Source: Marinobacterium_E sp035458585 (GTDB taxonomy: Bacteria; Pseudomonadota; Gammaproteobacteria; Pseudomonadales; Balneatricaceae). Taken from it: 16,506 nucleotides of DNA. How positions within the stretch are numbered: the first letter of the stretch is position 1; the number at the start of each line of letters is the position of its first letter. Shown piece after piece: positions 7,058 through 14,940 of this stretch. The notes under the pieces are model-generated. The model searched no databases. It worked only from the letters and a program-made list of their open reading frames with translations, and was not told where the DNA came from. A program made the position numbers and the translations under genes. The stretch is from positions 1 through 16,506 of the forward strand of contig DATHZN010000048.1 in the NCBI GenBank assembly GCA_035458585.1, given 5' to 3'.

Positions 7058-8602
7058 ATGAGTACTCTAGGTTGGATCGTGTTACTGGTCGTCATTGCCG
7101 CCATCTTGATAGCGCTGGCGGCTTGGTTTTACCAGCGTGCAACGAATGAGGTGAGCTTTGTTCGTACCGGTATCGGCGGGCGCAAAGTTGTGATTGATGG
7201 CGGTGTGCTTGCGCTGCCCTTCTTTCACGAGATAAGCCGAGTCAACATGCAGACCATTCGCATGGACGTAAGCCGCACCGGTAATCACTCGCTGATCACC
7301 AAGGATCGTATGCGTGTCGATGTCGGCGCCGAGTTCTACGCGTCAGTGATTCCCCAGGAGCAGGCGATAGTGCGTGCCGCGCAGACGCTGGGCAAACGGA
7401 CCTTCCAGCCCGATCAGCTCAAAGCGCTGATCGACGGTATGATGGTGGATGCGCTGCGGTCTGTTGCTGCGCAAATGACAATGGATGAACTGCATGAAAA
7501 TCGCTCGGAGTTTGTTCGGGAGGTGCGCTCTGCTTTAACTGATACGCTTGCCAAATACGGGTTAGAACTTGATAGTGTTTCACTGACCATGTTGGACCAG
7601 ACACCCTTTGCAGCGTTGGACGAGAACAATGCATTTAACGCCGTGGGTATGCGTAAGTTGGCTGAGGTGATCGCTAAATCGAAGCGAGAACGCGCGGAGA
7701 TAGAGGGTGACACACAAGTGCAGGTCCGTCGGGCTGAGGTGGAGTCTAACCGTCGTAAACTTGAGATAGATCTGGAGCAGCGTCGCTCTGAGATTGCTCA
7801 GGCTCAAGAGATTGAAATGCTGTTGGCAACCCAGTTGACCGAGGTGGCGCGCCGCAAAGCGGAAGCCGAACGTGATGCTGCTCAGGCCCGTATTAGAATG
7901 GAACAGGAGATTCAGTCAGCCAACATAGCTCGCGAGCTGGCGATCAAAGAGTCGCAGATATCGCAGCTGCGTGCGCTTGAGCTGGCAGAACAGGACAAGC
8001 AGATTCAGCTCTCAGCGAAAAGTGAACAGAGTAGTGCAGCAAAAGCTAACGCGACGGCAGCACGATCCGCTGTTGTTAAAGCCGAAGAGGAGTTGGAGAC
8101 GCTTCGTCAGATGGCTGAAGCGAGCCGACGGAGAGAACTTGCGCTAATTGCGGCTGAACAGCAGGCCGAGTCAGAGGCTGCACGTGTCCGTATCTCTACA
8201 GAGAGTGATAAGCTTGCTGCGAAGACGCGCGGTATCATTAAGCGTGAAGAGGCGGAGACGCTACGCATTATGAAACAGGCCGAAGCAGATGGTGCTGCTG
8301 CGATGATCGCTGCCGAGAACGGCCGCTCTGCCAATACGCAGGCGCTCGAACTTGAGAAGCTTCGCCTAAAGGCAATGCCAGAGATTGTCAGTCAGATGGT
8401 GAAGCCTATCGAAAAAATTGATGGTATCTCTATTAACCACATCTCAGGATTAGAGCGTGGCGAGCGCGCGGGTAACTCCGCGGTCGGCCAAACTATGGAC
8501 GCCATTATGGATATGGCGGTCTCGCTCCCGGCTATGAAGAAGATCGGGGAGAGTATCGGCGTGAATATGGATACTCTGGAACCGAAAAAAGAGAGCAAGT
8601 AA
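7058..8602 (+). CDS. Flotillin/SPFH-domain membrane scaffold protein (YqiK-like)
   Basis: This 514-residue protein has an N-terminal membrane anchor at about residues 5-25 (WIVLLVVIAAILIALAAWF). An SPFH/band-7 domain follows at about 27-195, with EVSFVRTGIGGRKVVIDGG and later FQPDQLKALIDGMMVDALR. The long Glu/Ala/Arg/Gln-rich heptad region at about 195-430 (for example KRERAEIEGDTQVQVRRAEVE) is the flotillin coiled coil. The end, ALELEKLRLKAMPEIVSQM and after, is the flotillin C-terminal part. Flotillins oligomerise at the inner face of the membrane and organise lipid and protein microdomains. GGAGG at 7046-7050 lies seven bases before ATG, and the gap to the dehydrogenase gene is 23 bases, so it closes the transporter operon. 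Flotillin genes often sit beside an NfeD-family gene; none is present here. Its job in this operon is unknown; a scaffold for the transporter is inference. Confidence 0.92.
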   Translation: MSTLGWIVLLVVIAAILIALAAWFYQRATNEVSFVRTGIGGRKVVIDGGVLALPFFHEISRVNMQTIRMDVSRTGNHSLITKDRMRVDVGAEFYASVIPQEQAIVRAAQTLGKRTFQPDQLKALIDGMMVDALRSVAAQMTMDELHENRSEFVREVRSALTDTLAKYGLELDSVSLTMLDQTPFAALDENNAFNAVGMRKLAEVIAKSKRERAEIEGDTQVQVRRAEVESNRRKLEIDLEQRRSEIAQAQEIEMLLATQLTEVARRKAEAERDAAQARIRMEQEIQSANIARELAIKESQISQLRALELAEQDKQIQLSAKSEQSSAAKANATAARSAVVKAEEELETLRQMAEASRRRELALIAAEQQAESEAARVRISTESDKLAAKTRGIIKREEAETLRIMKQAEADGAAAMIAAENGRSANTQALELEKLRLKAMPEIVSQMVKPIEKIDGISINHISGLERGERAGNSAVGQTMDAIMDMAVSLPAMKKIGESIGVNMDTLEPKKESK

Positions 8603-8610
8603 TCACTTTG

Positions 8611-8640
8611 ACACAAACCCTTCTTCGGCGGGGTTTGTGT
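8611..8640 (+). terminator. Hairpin ending the transporter operon
   Basis: ACACAAACCC (8611-8620) and GGGTTTGTGT (8631-8640) are perfect 10-base inverted repeats around a 10-nt loop containing TTCGG. It starts 9 bases after the flotillin stop. There is no proper T-run after it, though the 3' arm itself is T/G-rich, so termination may be inefficient. It could act in both directions, since the next gene is convergent. Confidence 0.7.
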
Positions 8641-8741
8641 GTCTCGAGCCATCAAAAGCCCAGAATCTCGCACTCAAAAAGCGCAGACCGCCTAGCGAAA
8701 CACTCAGTTGATTGACACTCTGCGACGGTCAGGCTGGATGA

Positions 8742-8764
8742 AAGCAACGATAAAAGCGATGCTT
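8742..8764 (-). terminator. Possible weak terminator of the convergent regulator gene
   Basis: AAGCAACG and CGATGCTT form an 8-bp stem with one A-A mismatch and a 7-nt loop. It lies about 50 bases beyond the stop of the minus-strand regulator and is followed on that strand by TTTCATCC rather than a clear T-run. The rest of 8641-8815 shows no gene. A lone TTGACA at 8712-8717 has no matching -10 element. Confidence 0.3.
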
Positions 8765-8815
8765 CTTCAGGTCAGGCGGGACGGGGAAGTTTCTGGCTGT
8801 TCATTTGTATCATTA

Positions 8816-9889
8816 TCAAGGCCGCTCAATCTCAGCAAATAACTCTGCCACTGAGATTACCTCGCCCGAGTGATCACACCTGTATCCCGCCAGCGTCTTG
8901 ATAGCTTCGTTGAAACGCTCGGAACGAATGTCCTCAATAAAGCGTTGCATAACCGGATTTGATAGCGTTTCTGAGAGGCAGATCAACAGATAGTGCTCAT
9001 TCGCCAGCGGAATAAAGTCGAGCGAAAACTGATGTGCTGGGGGAGCTACTCCCAGTCCCGTATCAGCCATGCCGGACGCGACATAAGCGGCGATAGCAGA
9101 GTGGGTGAATTCGCGGGTATTGAACCCTTTTATGTCTGCGCTGTCGATATTCTCTCTTTGTAATAACTCGTCCAGCAGTGCGCTCGTACCCGAACCCGCC
9201 TGACGATTGACGAAGCGAATCTCGTCACGTCTCAAATCCTTCAGCCCGGTAATCCCCTTAGGGTTACCTCTCTCTACCATCAGCCCTTGCTGGCGCGTAA
9301 TAAATCGAATGACACGCAGCTCGGGATTGATCAAGAGATCCTTAAAGCGTCGATAAATATCGCTGCCGCTGAGTCCGGTTGGCAGGTGAAATCCGGCCAC
9401 CTGACAATCTCCGCGTTCAACCGCCGCGATGCCCTCCAAGCTTGGCATGTATTGAATATTCAATTGCAATTGGTTGACGATAGTGGGTAAGAGAGCGACG
9501 GCGTAGCCGTGGCTTGCGTAGAGGTTGATAACAGGGGTTTCGGATCGAAGTGCCTGATGAATCTCCAGATTGAGCTCTGACGCAAGAGACTCCATCTGTG
9601 GCCCCAGGCGCGCGATGACTCTCTCCTCTGCCCAGAGTAGCTTCTCTCCCAGGTTAGTCAGCTGCGCACCGCGCCCTTTTTGCATCTCCACCAGCGGGGT
9701 GCCAAAAAATTCCGTCCATCGCTGTATGAGGTTCCAGCCGTGCCTGTATGAGATGCCTAGGGCTTTTGCTGCATCGGTCAGTTTTTTACGATCATGTAGT
9801 TCCCGCAACAGTTCAAACAGCTGTGGATTCAACTGGTTACCTTCACTGTCGCTAAACCCCCAACTGGGTACCACTTTTATCTGTTTCAT
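8816..9889 (-). CDS. Transcriptional regulator with ModE/LysR-like HTH and periplasmic-binding-protein-like sensor domain
   Basis: This cytoplasmic regulator has about 357 residues and is divergent from the formate dehydrogenase operon, so it probably controls it. Residues about 20-90 are a winged helix-turn-helix of the ModE/LysR kind, with the HTH at about 37-58 (LTDAAKALGISYRHGWNLIQRW) followed by MQKGRGAQLTNLGEKLL. Residues about 115-340 resemble the PBP-like domain often joined to such HTHs, with HGYAVALLPTIVNQL, then VNRQAGSGTSALLDELL and VASGMADTGLGVAPPA. Related sensors bind molybdate or small anions; which ligand is bound here (molybdate, formate or other) cannot be read. Start choice: ATG 9889 gives MKQIKVVPSWGF; a GTG at 9895 would add two residues. 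Neither has a Shine-Dalgarno sequence. A half-site matching the fdsG palindrome overlaps the start, suggesting autoregulation. Confidence 0.85.
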   Translation of the reverse strand: MKQIKVVPSWGFSDSEGNQLNPQLFELLRELHDRKKLTDAAKALGISYRHGWNLIQRWTEFFGTPLVEMQKGRGAQLTNLGEKLLWAEERVIARLGPQMESLASELNLEIHQALRSETPVINLYASHGYAVALLPTIVNQLQLNIQYMPSLEGIAAVERGDCQVAGFHLPTGLSGSDIYRRFKDLLINPELRVIRFITRQQGLMVERGNPKGITGLKDLRRDEIRFVNRQAGSGTSALLDELLQRENIDSADIKGFNTREFTHSAIAAYVASGMADTGLGVAPPAHQFSLDFIPLANEHYLLICLSETLSNPVMQRFIEDIRSERFNEAIKTLAGYRCDHSGEVISVAELFAEIERP

Positions 9890-9896
9890 ATGCACA
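9887..9896. promoter_or_regulatory. Candidate operator half-site over the regulator start
   Basis: CATATGCACA on the + strand is TGTGCATATG on the - strand. Nine bases (TGTGCATAT) are identical to 9984-9992 in the palindrome before fdsG. It overlaps the regulator's start codon, a place where a bound repressor would block expression. Inference from sequence only. Confidence 0.45.
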
Positions 9897-9946
9897 AGAA
9901 TACATATTTTGTCAGGGTTTCAATAGTGATAAATTGCACTCACGCG

Positions 9947-9967
9947 CCGTTGGAGTGATTTCAACGG
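9947..9967. promoter_or_regulatory. Inverted repeat CCGTTG-N9-CAACGG in the divergent promoter region
   Basis: Perfect 6-base arms spaced by nine bases, giving a 15-base centre-to-centre distance, lie midway between the divergent genes. Spacing and symmetry suit a dimeric DNA-binding protein. It overlaps a possible -35 box of fdsG (TTGGAG 9950-9955). It could be an operator or a chance repeat. Confidence 0.35.
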
Positions 9968-9979
9968 TCTAAATATGAA
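9950..9979 (+). promoter_or_regulatory. Possible sigma-70 promoter of fdsG
   Basis: TTGGAG (9950-9955) and TATGAA (9974-9979) are 18 bases apart and would start transcription near 9986, inside the 14-bp palindrome. The match is only moderate. The placement relative to the two inverted repeats is what makes it worth listing. Confidence 0.25.
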
Positions 9980-9984
9980 TAAAT

Positions 9985-9998
9985 GTGCATATATGCAC
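9985..9998. promoter_or_regulatory. Perfect 14-bp palindrome GTGCATATATGCAC, candidate operator of the fds operon
   Basis: Both halves are identical on the two strands. It lies 19 bases before the fdsG ATG and close to the likely transcription start. Its half-site recurs at 9887-9896 over the regulator start. This is a good candidate for the binding site of the divergent HTH regulator. An in-frame GTG at 9985 inside it is not a start, because it would add 11 unrelated residues to FdsG. Confidence 0.55.
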
Positions 9999-10017
9999 TG
10001 AGTCAGAGGGGCAGGTT

Positions 10018-10515
10018 ATGCCTTTAACTGCTGAGCAGATCACCCGCGCAGTTCAGTTGTCCATCGATAAGCTGATCGCTAAGCCCGGTGCGCTACTGCC
10101 AATTCTTCACGATATTCAGGATACGCTTGGCTACATACCACCAAGCGCGGTGCCACAGATCGCCACGGCATTGAATCAATCTAACGCTGAAATTCATGGC
10201 GTGATCAGCTTTTATCACCAGTTTCGCACCCATCCGGTGGGTAAACACAACGTTGAAATCTGCCGGGCCGAGGCCTGTCAGGCGATGGGAAGCCGTTCGC
10301 TCGAAGCGCATGCGAAACGAGCTCTTGGTGTCGACTATCATCAAACAACAACAGACGGCGCAATCTACTTGGAACCGGTCTACTGTCTCGGCAACTGTGC
10401 CTGCTCACCGTCTGTGCGCATCGGCGATCGGGTTCACGCACGTGTTACCCCCGAGCGCTTTGACGCGCTGATGGATGAGTTGCGAACAGAGAAGTTGGAG
10501 GTGCTCAATGGTTAA
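10018..10515 (+). CDS. fdsG: NAD+-dependent formate dehydrogenase gamma subunit (NuoE-like)
   Basis: This 165-residue cytoplasmic subunit belongs to the soluble molybdenum formate dehydrogenase. It carries a [2Fe-2S] cluster on the diaphorase side and is homologous to NuoE of complex I. The cluster cysteines are visible as C82-x4-C87 (CRAEAC) and C123-x3-C127 (CLGNC). The N-terminal helical part contains LLPILHDIQDTLGYIP, and EIHGVISFYHQFRTHPVGKHNVEIC leads into the thioredoxin-like fold; both are typical of the family. ATG 10018 is preceded by AGAGGGG (10005-10011). It is the first gene of the operon and overlaps fdsB by 8 bases. Order and family match the fdsGBACD operons of Cupriavidus necator and Rhodobacter capsulatus. 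Confidence 0.95.
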   Translation: MPLTAEQITRAVQLSIDKLIAKPGALLPILHDIQDTLGYIPPSAVPQIATALNQSNAEIHGVISFYHQFRTHPVGKHNVEICRAEACQAMGSRSLEAHAKRALGVDYHQTTTDGAIYLEPVYCLGNCACSPSVRIGDRVHARVTPERFDALMDELRTEKLEVLNG

Positions 10516-12082
10516 GGTCTATGTTCCCCAGGACTCAACCGCAAAAGCCCTGGGTGCCGATGCAGTGGCTGCTGCAATACAGATCTTTGCAGCAACCCGA
10601 GGAGTTGAGCTGGAGCTGGTGCGTAACGGCTCACGCGGTATCTTCTGGCTCGAGCCGCTAGTTGAAATTGAGACCGCTAATGGTCGCGTAGCCTACGGCC
10701 CGGTGATGCCTGAACAGATTGATGCGCTTCTCAGCGACGGCCTGTTGGATGCAAATCACGCTTCACCTCTGTACCTCGGTATGACCGACGAGATTCCCTA
10801 TCTCAAGCGACAGCAACGCTTTACCTTTGCCCGCGCTGGGTTGGCTGATCCTGTATCACTTGATGCTTACAAGGCACTCGGCGGTTACCGCGGACTGGAA
10901 AAAGCACTGACATTGAGCGGTCAGGCGATTGTTGATGAGGTGAAAACTTCAGGCCTGCGTGGACGTGGCGGGGCGGCTTTTCCGACCGGTATAAAATGGC
11001 AAACGGTTCATGACGCAAGAGCCTCTGAAAACAGTACTAAATACATCGTCTGTAACGCGGACGAAGGGGACTCAGGTACCTTCGCGGATCGTCTGGCAAT
11101 GGAAGCTGATCCCTATCAGCTGATTGAGGGTATGACGATTGCCGGGCTCGCCGTTGGGGCAGAGCAGGGTTATATCTATCTGCGCTCCGAGTACCCCGAT
11201 GCGCACCGTATCTTGAATGCGGCAATAAGCTGTGCAGAGCAGGCTGGGTACCTGGGAGAGAATATCTGTGACTCGGGACATACCTTCAACTTAGAAGTTC
11301 GTCTCGGTGCAAAGGCCTACATTTGCGGCGAAGAGACCTCTCTCCTCGAGAGTCTAGAGGGCAAACGCGGGATGGTGCGTGCCAAACCGCCACTTCCTGC
11401 AATTGTGGGGTTATTCGGTCAGCCCACGATCGTCAATAACGTACTGACGCTTGCTGCTGTACCCTTTATTTTGGCGCAGGGCGCGCAAGCCTATGCCAAC
11501 GTCGGTTTTGGCCGTTCACGCGGCACTCTGGCCTTCCAACTGGCGGGTAATATCAAGCGCGGAGGTCTGGTCGAGGTGGCATTTGGTATGAGCCTCAAAG
11601 AGCTGCTCGAAGATTTTGGCGGTGGAACCTTTACCGGCCGACCTATGCGAGCAGTTCAGGTAGGCGGTCCACTGGGAGCTTATCTGCCTGAATCACAGTG
11701 GGATACGCCGCTTGATTACGAATCCTTTGCGGCGCAGCAAGCGGTTCTGGGTCACGGCGGCGTTGTGGTGTTCGACGACAGTGTTGATATGTCCGAGCAG
11801 GCGCGCTTCTCTATGGAGTTTTGTGCGGCTGAATCCTGCGGTAAGTGCACACCTTGTCGTATCGGTTCAACGCGTGGGGTTGAGGTGATCGACCGTATAC
11901 GTGCAAACCAGAACCGAGACGCTAATTTAGAACTGCTGCAGGATCTATGCGAAACCATGGTAGATGGCTCGCTCTGCGCGATGGGCGGTATGACCCCATT
12001 CCCAGTTATGAGTGCAGTCCGCTATTTCGGTGAAGACTTCGTCAAGCAGACGCAAGAAAAGAGTGAAGAGGTATCAGCATGA
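10508..12082 (+). CDS. fdsB: NAD+-dependent formate dehydrogenase beta subunit (NuoF-like diaphorase)
   Basis: This 524-residue subunit holds FMN, the NAD+ site and a [4Fe-4S] cluster, and passes electrons from formate to NAD+. Residues 1 to about 110 form a thioredoxin-like N-terminal domain, as in other FdsB proteins. From about residue 149, GLRGRGGAAFPTGIKW and YIVCNADEGDSGTFADR mark the FMN/NAD-binding NuoF fold. YICGEETSLLESLEGKRG and PTIVNNVLTLAAVP follow. The cluster cysteines are C444, C447 and C450 (SCGKCTPCR) plus C490 (SLCAMGG). ATG 10508 lies inside the end of fdsG, with GGAGGTG at 10498-10504, so it is translationally coupled. The stop overlaps fdsA by 4 bases (ATGA). Full length, with no missing cofactor residue seen. 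Confidence 0.96.
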   Translation: MVKVYVPQDSTAKALGADAVAAAIQIFAATRGVELELVRNGSRGIFWLEPLVEIETANGRVAYGPVMPEQIDALLSDGLLDANHASPLYLGMTDEIPYLKRQQRFTFARAGLADPVSLDAYKALGGYRGLEKALTLSGQAIVDEVKTSGLRGRGGAAFPTGIKWQTVHDARASENSTKYIVCNADEGDSGTFADRLAMEADPYQLIEGMTIAGLAVGAEQGYIYLRSEYPDAHRILNAAISCAEQAGYLGENICDSGHTFNLEVRLGAKAYICGEETSLLESLEGKRGMVRAKPPLPAIVGLFGQPTIVNNVLTLAAVPFILAQGAQAYANVGFGRSRGTLAFQLAGNIKRGGLVEVAFGMSLKELLEDFGGGTFTGRPMRAVQVGGPLGAYLPESQWDTPLDYESFAAQQAVLGHGGVVVFDDSVDMSEQARFSMEFCAAESCGKCTPCRIGSTRGVEVIDRIRANQNRDANLELLQDLCETMVDGSLCAMGGMTPFPVMSAVRYFGEDFVKQTQEKSEEVSA

Positions 12083-14940
12083 GCGTTCAGCACTTCGATT
12101 TCAATAAGGATTACGGGACTCCACTGAGCCGTTCAACGGAGATGGTGAGTCTGGAAATAGACGGCCAGACAGTCGTTGTGCCAGCAGGAACTTCAGTCAT
12201 GCGGGCGGCATCAGAGATGGGTATTCAGATCCCCAAGCTCTGTGCGACAGATAACCTCGAAGCGTTTGGCTCTTGCCGCATCTGTGCAGTAGAGATAGAG
12301 GGCCGACGTGGTACGCCTGCCTCCTGCACAACGCCGGTTGAGTCGGGCATGAAAGTGACAACCCAGAATGCCCGTTTAGCAAAACTGCGTCGCAACATTA
12401 TGGAGCTATACATCTCTGATCATCCGCTCGACTGCCTCACCTGTCCTGCGAATGGTAATTGCGAACTTCAGGATATGGCGGGTGCAGTCGGTCTGCGCGA
12501 GGTGCGTTACGGCTTCGATGGAGAGAATCATCTAGACGCACCGACCGATAGTTCAAACCCCTACTTCAGCTTCGATGCCAGCAAATGTATTGTCTGTTCA
12601 CGTTGTGTGCGGGCATGCGAAGAGGTGCAGGGAACCTTTGCATTAACGATCAGTGGACGCGGTTTCGAGTCCAAAGTCAGTGCAGGAATGGACCAGCCAT
12701 TTATGGATTCGGACTGTGTCTCCTGTGGTGCCTGCGTTCAGGCCTGTCCTACCTCTACCCTCATGGAAAAAGCGGTCATCGATCAGGGACAGCCTGAACA
12801 CTCAGTTGTGACCACCTGTGCTTACTGCGGTGTCGGTTGTTCTTTCAAAGCCGAGATGAAAGGCTCAGAGTTGATCCGCATGGTGCCGTACAAAGGCGGT
12901 GAAGCAAACATGGGGCACTCCTGCGTGAAGGGTCGATTCGCCTTTGGATATGCAACGCACAAAGACCGTGTCACCAAACCTATGGTACGTGACTCGATTG
13001 ATCAACCTTGGAAAGAGGTCTCCTGGGACGAAGCGTTCAATTTTGCTGCCGCTAAGCTCAAAGGCATCCAGCAGAAGTACGGCCGCGAATCCATTGGGGG
13101 TATCACCTCATCGCGCTGCACGAATGAAGAGACCTACCTGGTACAAAAACTCATTCGTGCCGGTTTTGGTAACAACAACACCGACACCTGTGCCCGTGTT
13201 TGCCACTCGCCAACAGGCTTCGGTTTGAAAACGACGCTGGGCGAATCCGCCGGAACTCAGACATTTGAATCAGTGCTCTACGCCGACGCCGTGATGGTAA
13301 TTGGTGCCAACCCAACAGACGCCCATCCTGTATTTGGTTCACTGCTGAAAAAACGCCTGCGCCAGGGGGCCAAGTTGATTGTTGCGGACCCACGCAGTAC
13401 CGATCTAGTGCGCAGTCCGCATATTCAGGCGCAACAGCACCTTAAGCTGCTCCCGGGTACCAACGTAGCCTTGATAAATGCGCTGGCGCACGTGGTGATT
13501 ACCGAGGGTCTGGAAGACAAAGCGTTTGTTGAGTCGCGGACTGACGGCGATACCTACATGCGCTGGCGTGAGTTTATCTCGGATGTACGTCACTCACCCG
13601 AGGCGACGGCACAGATCACCGGTGTACCCGCCGAACAGATGCGTGAAGCGGCTCGTATCTACGCGGCCGCAGAGAATGCAGCTATTTACTATGGTCTGGG
13701 GGTAACTGAGCACTCGCAAGGTTCAACTATGGTCATGGGTATCGCCAACCTAGCCATGGCAACCGGTAACATCGGTCGCAAGGGTGTTGGTGTAAACCCA
13801 CTGCGTGGTCAGAACAACGTGCAGGGTTCATGCGATATGGGATCTTTCCCACACGAACTACCGGGCTATCAGCATGTCTCTGACGACGCTGTGCGCGCGC
13901 GCTTCGAACAGGTTTGGGGCGTAGAGCTGGATAACGAGCCGGGTCTGCGTATCCCCAATATGTTCAATGCTGCACTCGACGGTACCTTTAAAGGTATGTA
14001 TGTACAGGGTGAGGATATCGCTCAGTCAGATCCTAATACGGCGCACGTTGAGGCTGCACTGCGCTCGCTGGAGTGTCTGGTGGTGCAGGATATCTTCCTC
14101 AACGAGACAGCCAAGTTTGCTCATGTCTTTCTACCAGGTTCATCTTTCCTAGAGAAGGATGGCACCTTCACCAACGCTGAACGCCGGATCAACCGTGTGC
14201 GCAAGGTAATGCCGCCGCTGGCAGGTCTGGCCGACTGGGAAGCGACCATGGGTCTGGCGAATGCACTGGGCTACCCGATGAACTATTCGCATCCATCCGA
14301 GATCATGGACGAGATAGCTCAACTGACGCCGACCTTTACCGGTGTTAGTTATGAGCGGCTGGATGAGCTTGGATCGATACAGTGGCCTTGCAACGAAGCT
14401 GCACCGAACGGAACCCCTACGATGCACGTGGAGCAGTTCCCCATTGGTAAGGCGCGTTTCGCAATTACCGAGTACGTCGCGACAGAAGAGCGCTCTAACC
14501 GCCGTTTCCCTCTGCTGTTAACAACGGGTCGTATTCTCTCGCAGTACAATGTGGGTGCGCAGACTCGCCGCACAGCGAACCAGAGTTGGCATGATGAGGA
14601 TATACTTGAATTACATCCAGTGGATGCATTAGACCGTGGTATCAGTGATGGGGATATGGTGGCGATCAGTAGCCGGGTCGGTGAGACAGTGCTGCACGCG
14701 CGTGTCTCAGAGCGCATGCAGCCCGGCGTGGTTTACACAACCTTCCACCATCCGAACTCGGGTGCCAACGTAGTCACCACCGATAACTCTGACTGGGCGA
14801 CTAACTGCCCCGAATACAAGGTGACTGCCGTGCAGGTGACTAAGGTGACCGGTGAATCTAACTGGCAGCAGCAGTTCCGTCAGTTTGACGAGAAACAGAA
14901 AGAGTTTCTGGCCGGGGCGAAGCGCAAAGAGCATGTCTGA
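12079..14940 (+). CDS. fdsA: NAD+-dependent formate dehydrogenase catalytic alpha subunit (molybdenum bis-MGD)
   Basis: This 953-residue catalytic subunit oxidises formate to CO2 at a molybdenum bis-pterin site in the cytoplasm. The N-terminal [2Fe-2S] site uses C55, C66, C69 and C83. The NuoG-like His/Cys cluster uses H115, C119, C122 and C128. Two ferredoxin-type [4Fe-4S] motifs follow (CIVCSRCVRAC and CVSCGACVQACP), then the FdhF-type cluster CAYCGVGC. The molybdenum ligand is Cys371 in DTCARVCHSP, so this is a cysteine, not selenocysteine, enzyme, with His376 as the conserved active-site partner. The C-terminal molybdopterin dinucleotide domain includes LLTTGRILSQYNVGAQTRR. Start overlaps fdsB (ATGA), with GAAGAGG at 12065-12071; the end overlaps fdhD by 8 bases. 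Presence of FdsG and FdsB makes this an NAD+-linked soluble complex rather than a formate-hydrogen lyase. Confidence 0.96.
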   Translation: MSVQHFDFNKDYGTPLSRSTEMVSLEIDGQTVVVPAGTSVMRAASEMGIQIPKLCATDNLEAFGSCRICAVEIEGRRGTPASCTTPVESGMKVTTQNARLAKLRRNIMELYISDHPLDCLTCPANGNCELQDMAGAVGLREVRYGFDGENHLDAPTDSSNPYFSFDASKCIVCSRCVRACEEVQGTFALTISGRGFESKVSAGMDQPFMDSDCVSCGACVQACPTSTLMEKAVIDQGQPEHSVVTTCAYCGVGCSFKAEMKGSELIRMVPYKGGEANMGHSCVKGRFAFGYATHKDRVTKPMVRDSIDQPWKEVSWDEAFNFAAAKLKGIQQKYGRESIGGITSSRCTNEETYLVQKLIRAGFGNNNTDTCARVCHSPTGFGLKTTLGESAGTQTFESVLYADAVMVIGANPTDAHPVFGSLLKKRLRQGAKLIVADPRSTDLVRSPHIQAQQHLKLLPGTNVALINALAHVVITEGLEDKAFVESRTDGDTYMRWREFISDVRHSPEATAQITGVPAEQMREAARIYAAAENAAIYYGLGVTEHSQGSTMVMGIANLAMATGNIGRKGVGVNPLRGQNNVQGSCDMGSFPHELPGYQHVSDDAVRARFEQVWGVELDNEPGLRIPNMFNAALDGTFKGMYVQGEDIAQSDPNTAHVEAALRSLECLVVQDIFLNETAKFAHVFLPGSSFLEKDGTFTNAERRINRVRKVMPPLAGLADWEATMGLANALGYPMNYSHPSEIMDEIAQLTPTFTGVSYERLDELGSIQWPCNEAAPNGTPTMHVEQFPIGKARFAITEYVATEERSNRRFPLLLTTGRILSQYNVGAQTRRTANQSWHDEDILELHPVDALDRGISDGDMVAISSRVGETVLHARVSERMQPGVVYTTFHHPNSGANVVTTDNSDWATNCPEYKVTAVQVTKVTGESNWQQQFRQFDEKQKEFLAGAKRKEHV

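Noticed and set aside
8712..8717. Consensus TTGACA as a promoter in the convergent gap
   Set aside because: No matching -10 at 16-18 bases and no gene downstream on that strand.
9985..10017. GTG start upstream giving FdsG eleven extra residues
   Set aside because: It lies inside the palindromic operator candidate and the extra residues are not FdsG-like; ATG 10018 has a ribosome site.
13189..13191. Selenocysteine at the FdsA active site
   Set aside because: The codon is TGT (Cys), not TGA, and the frame is continuous through it.
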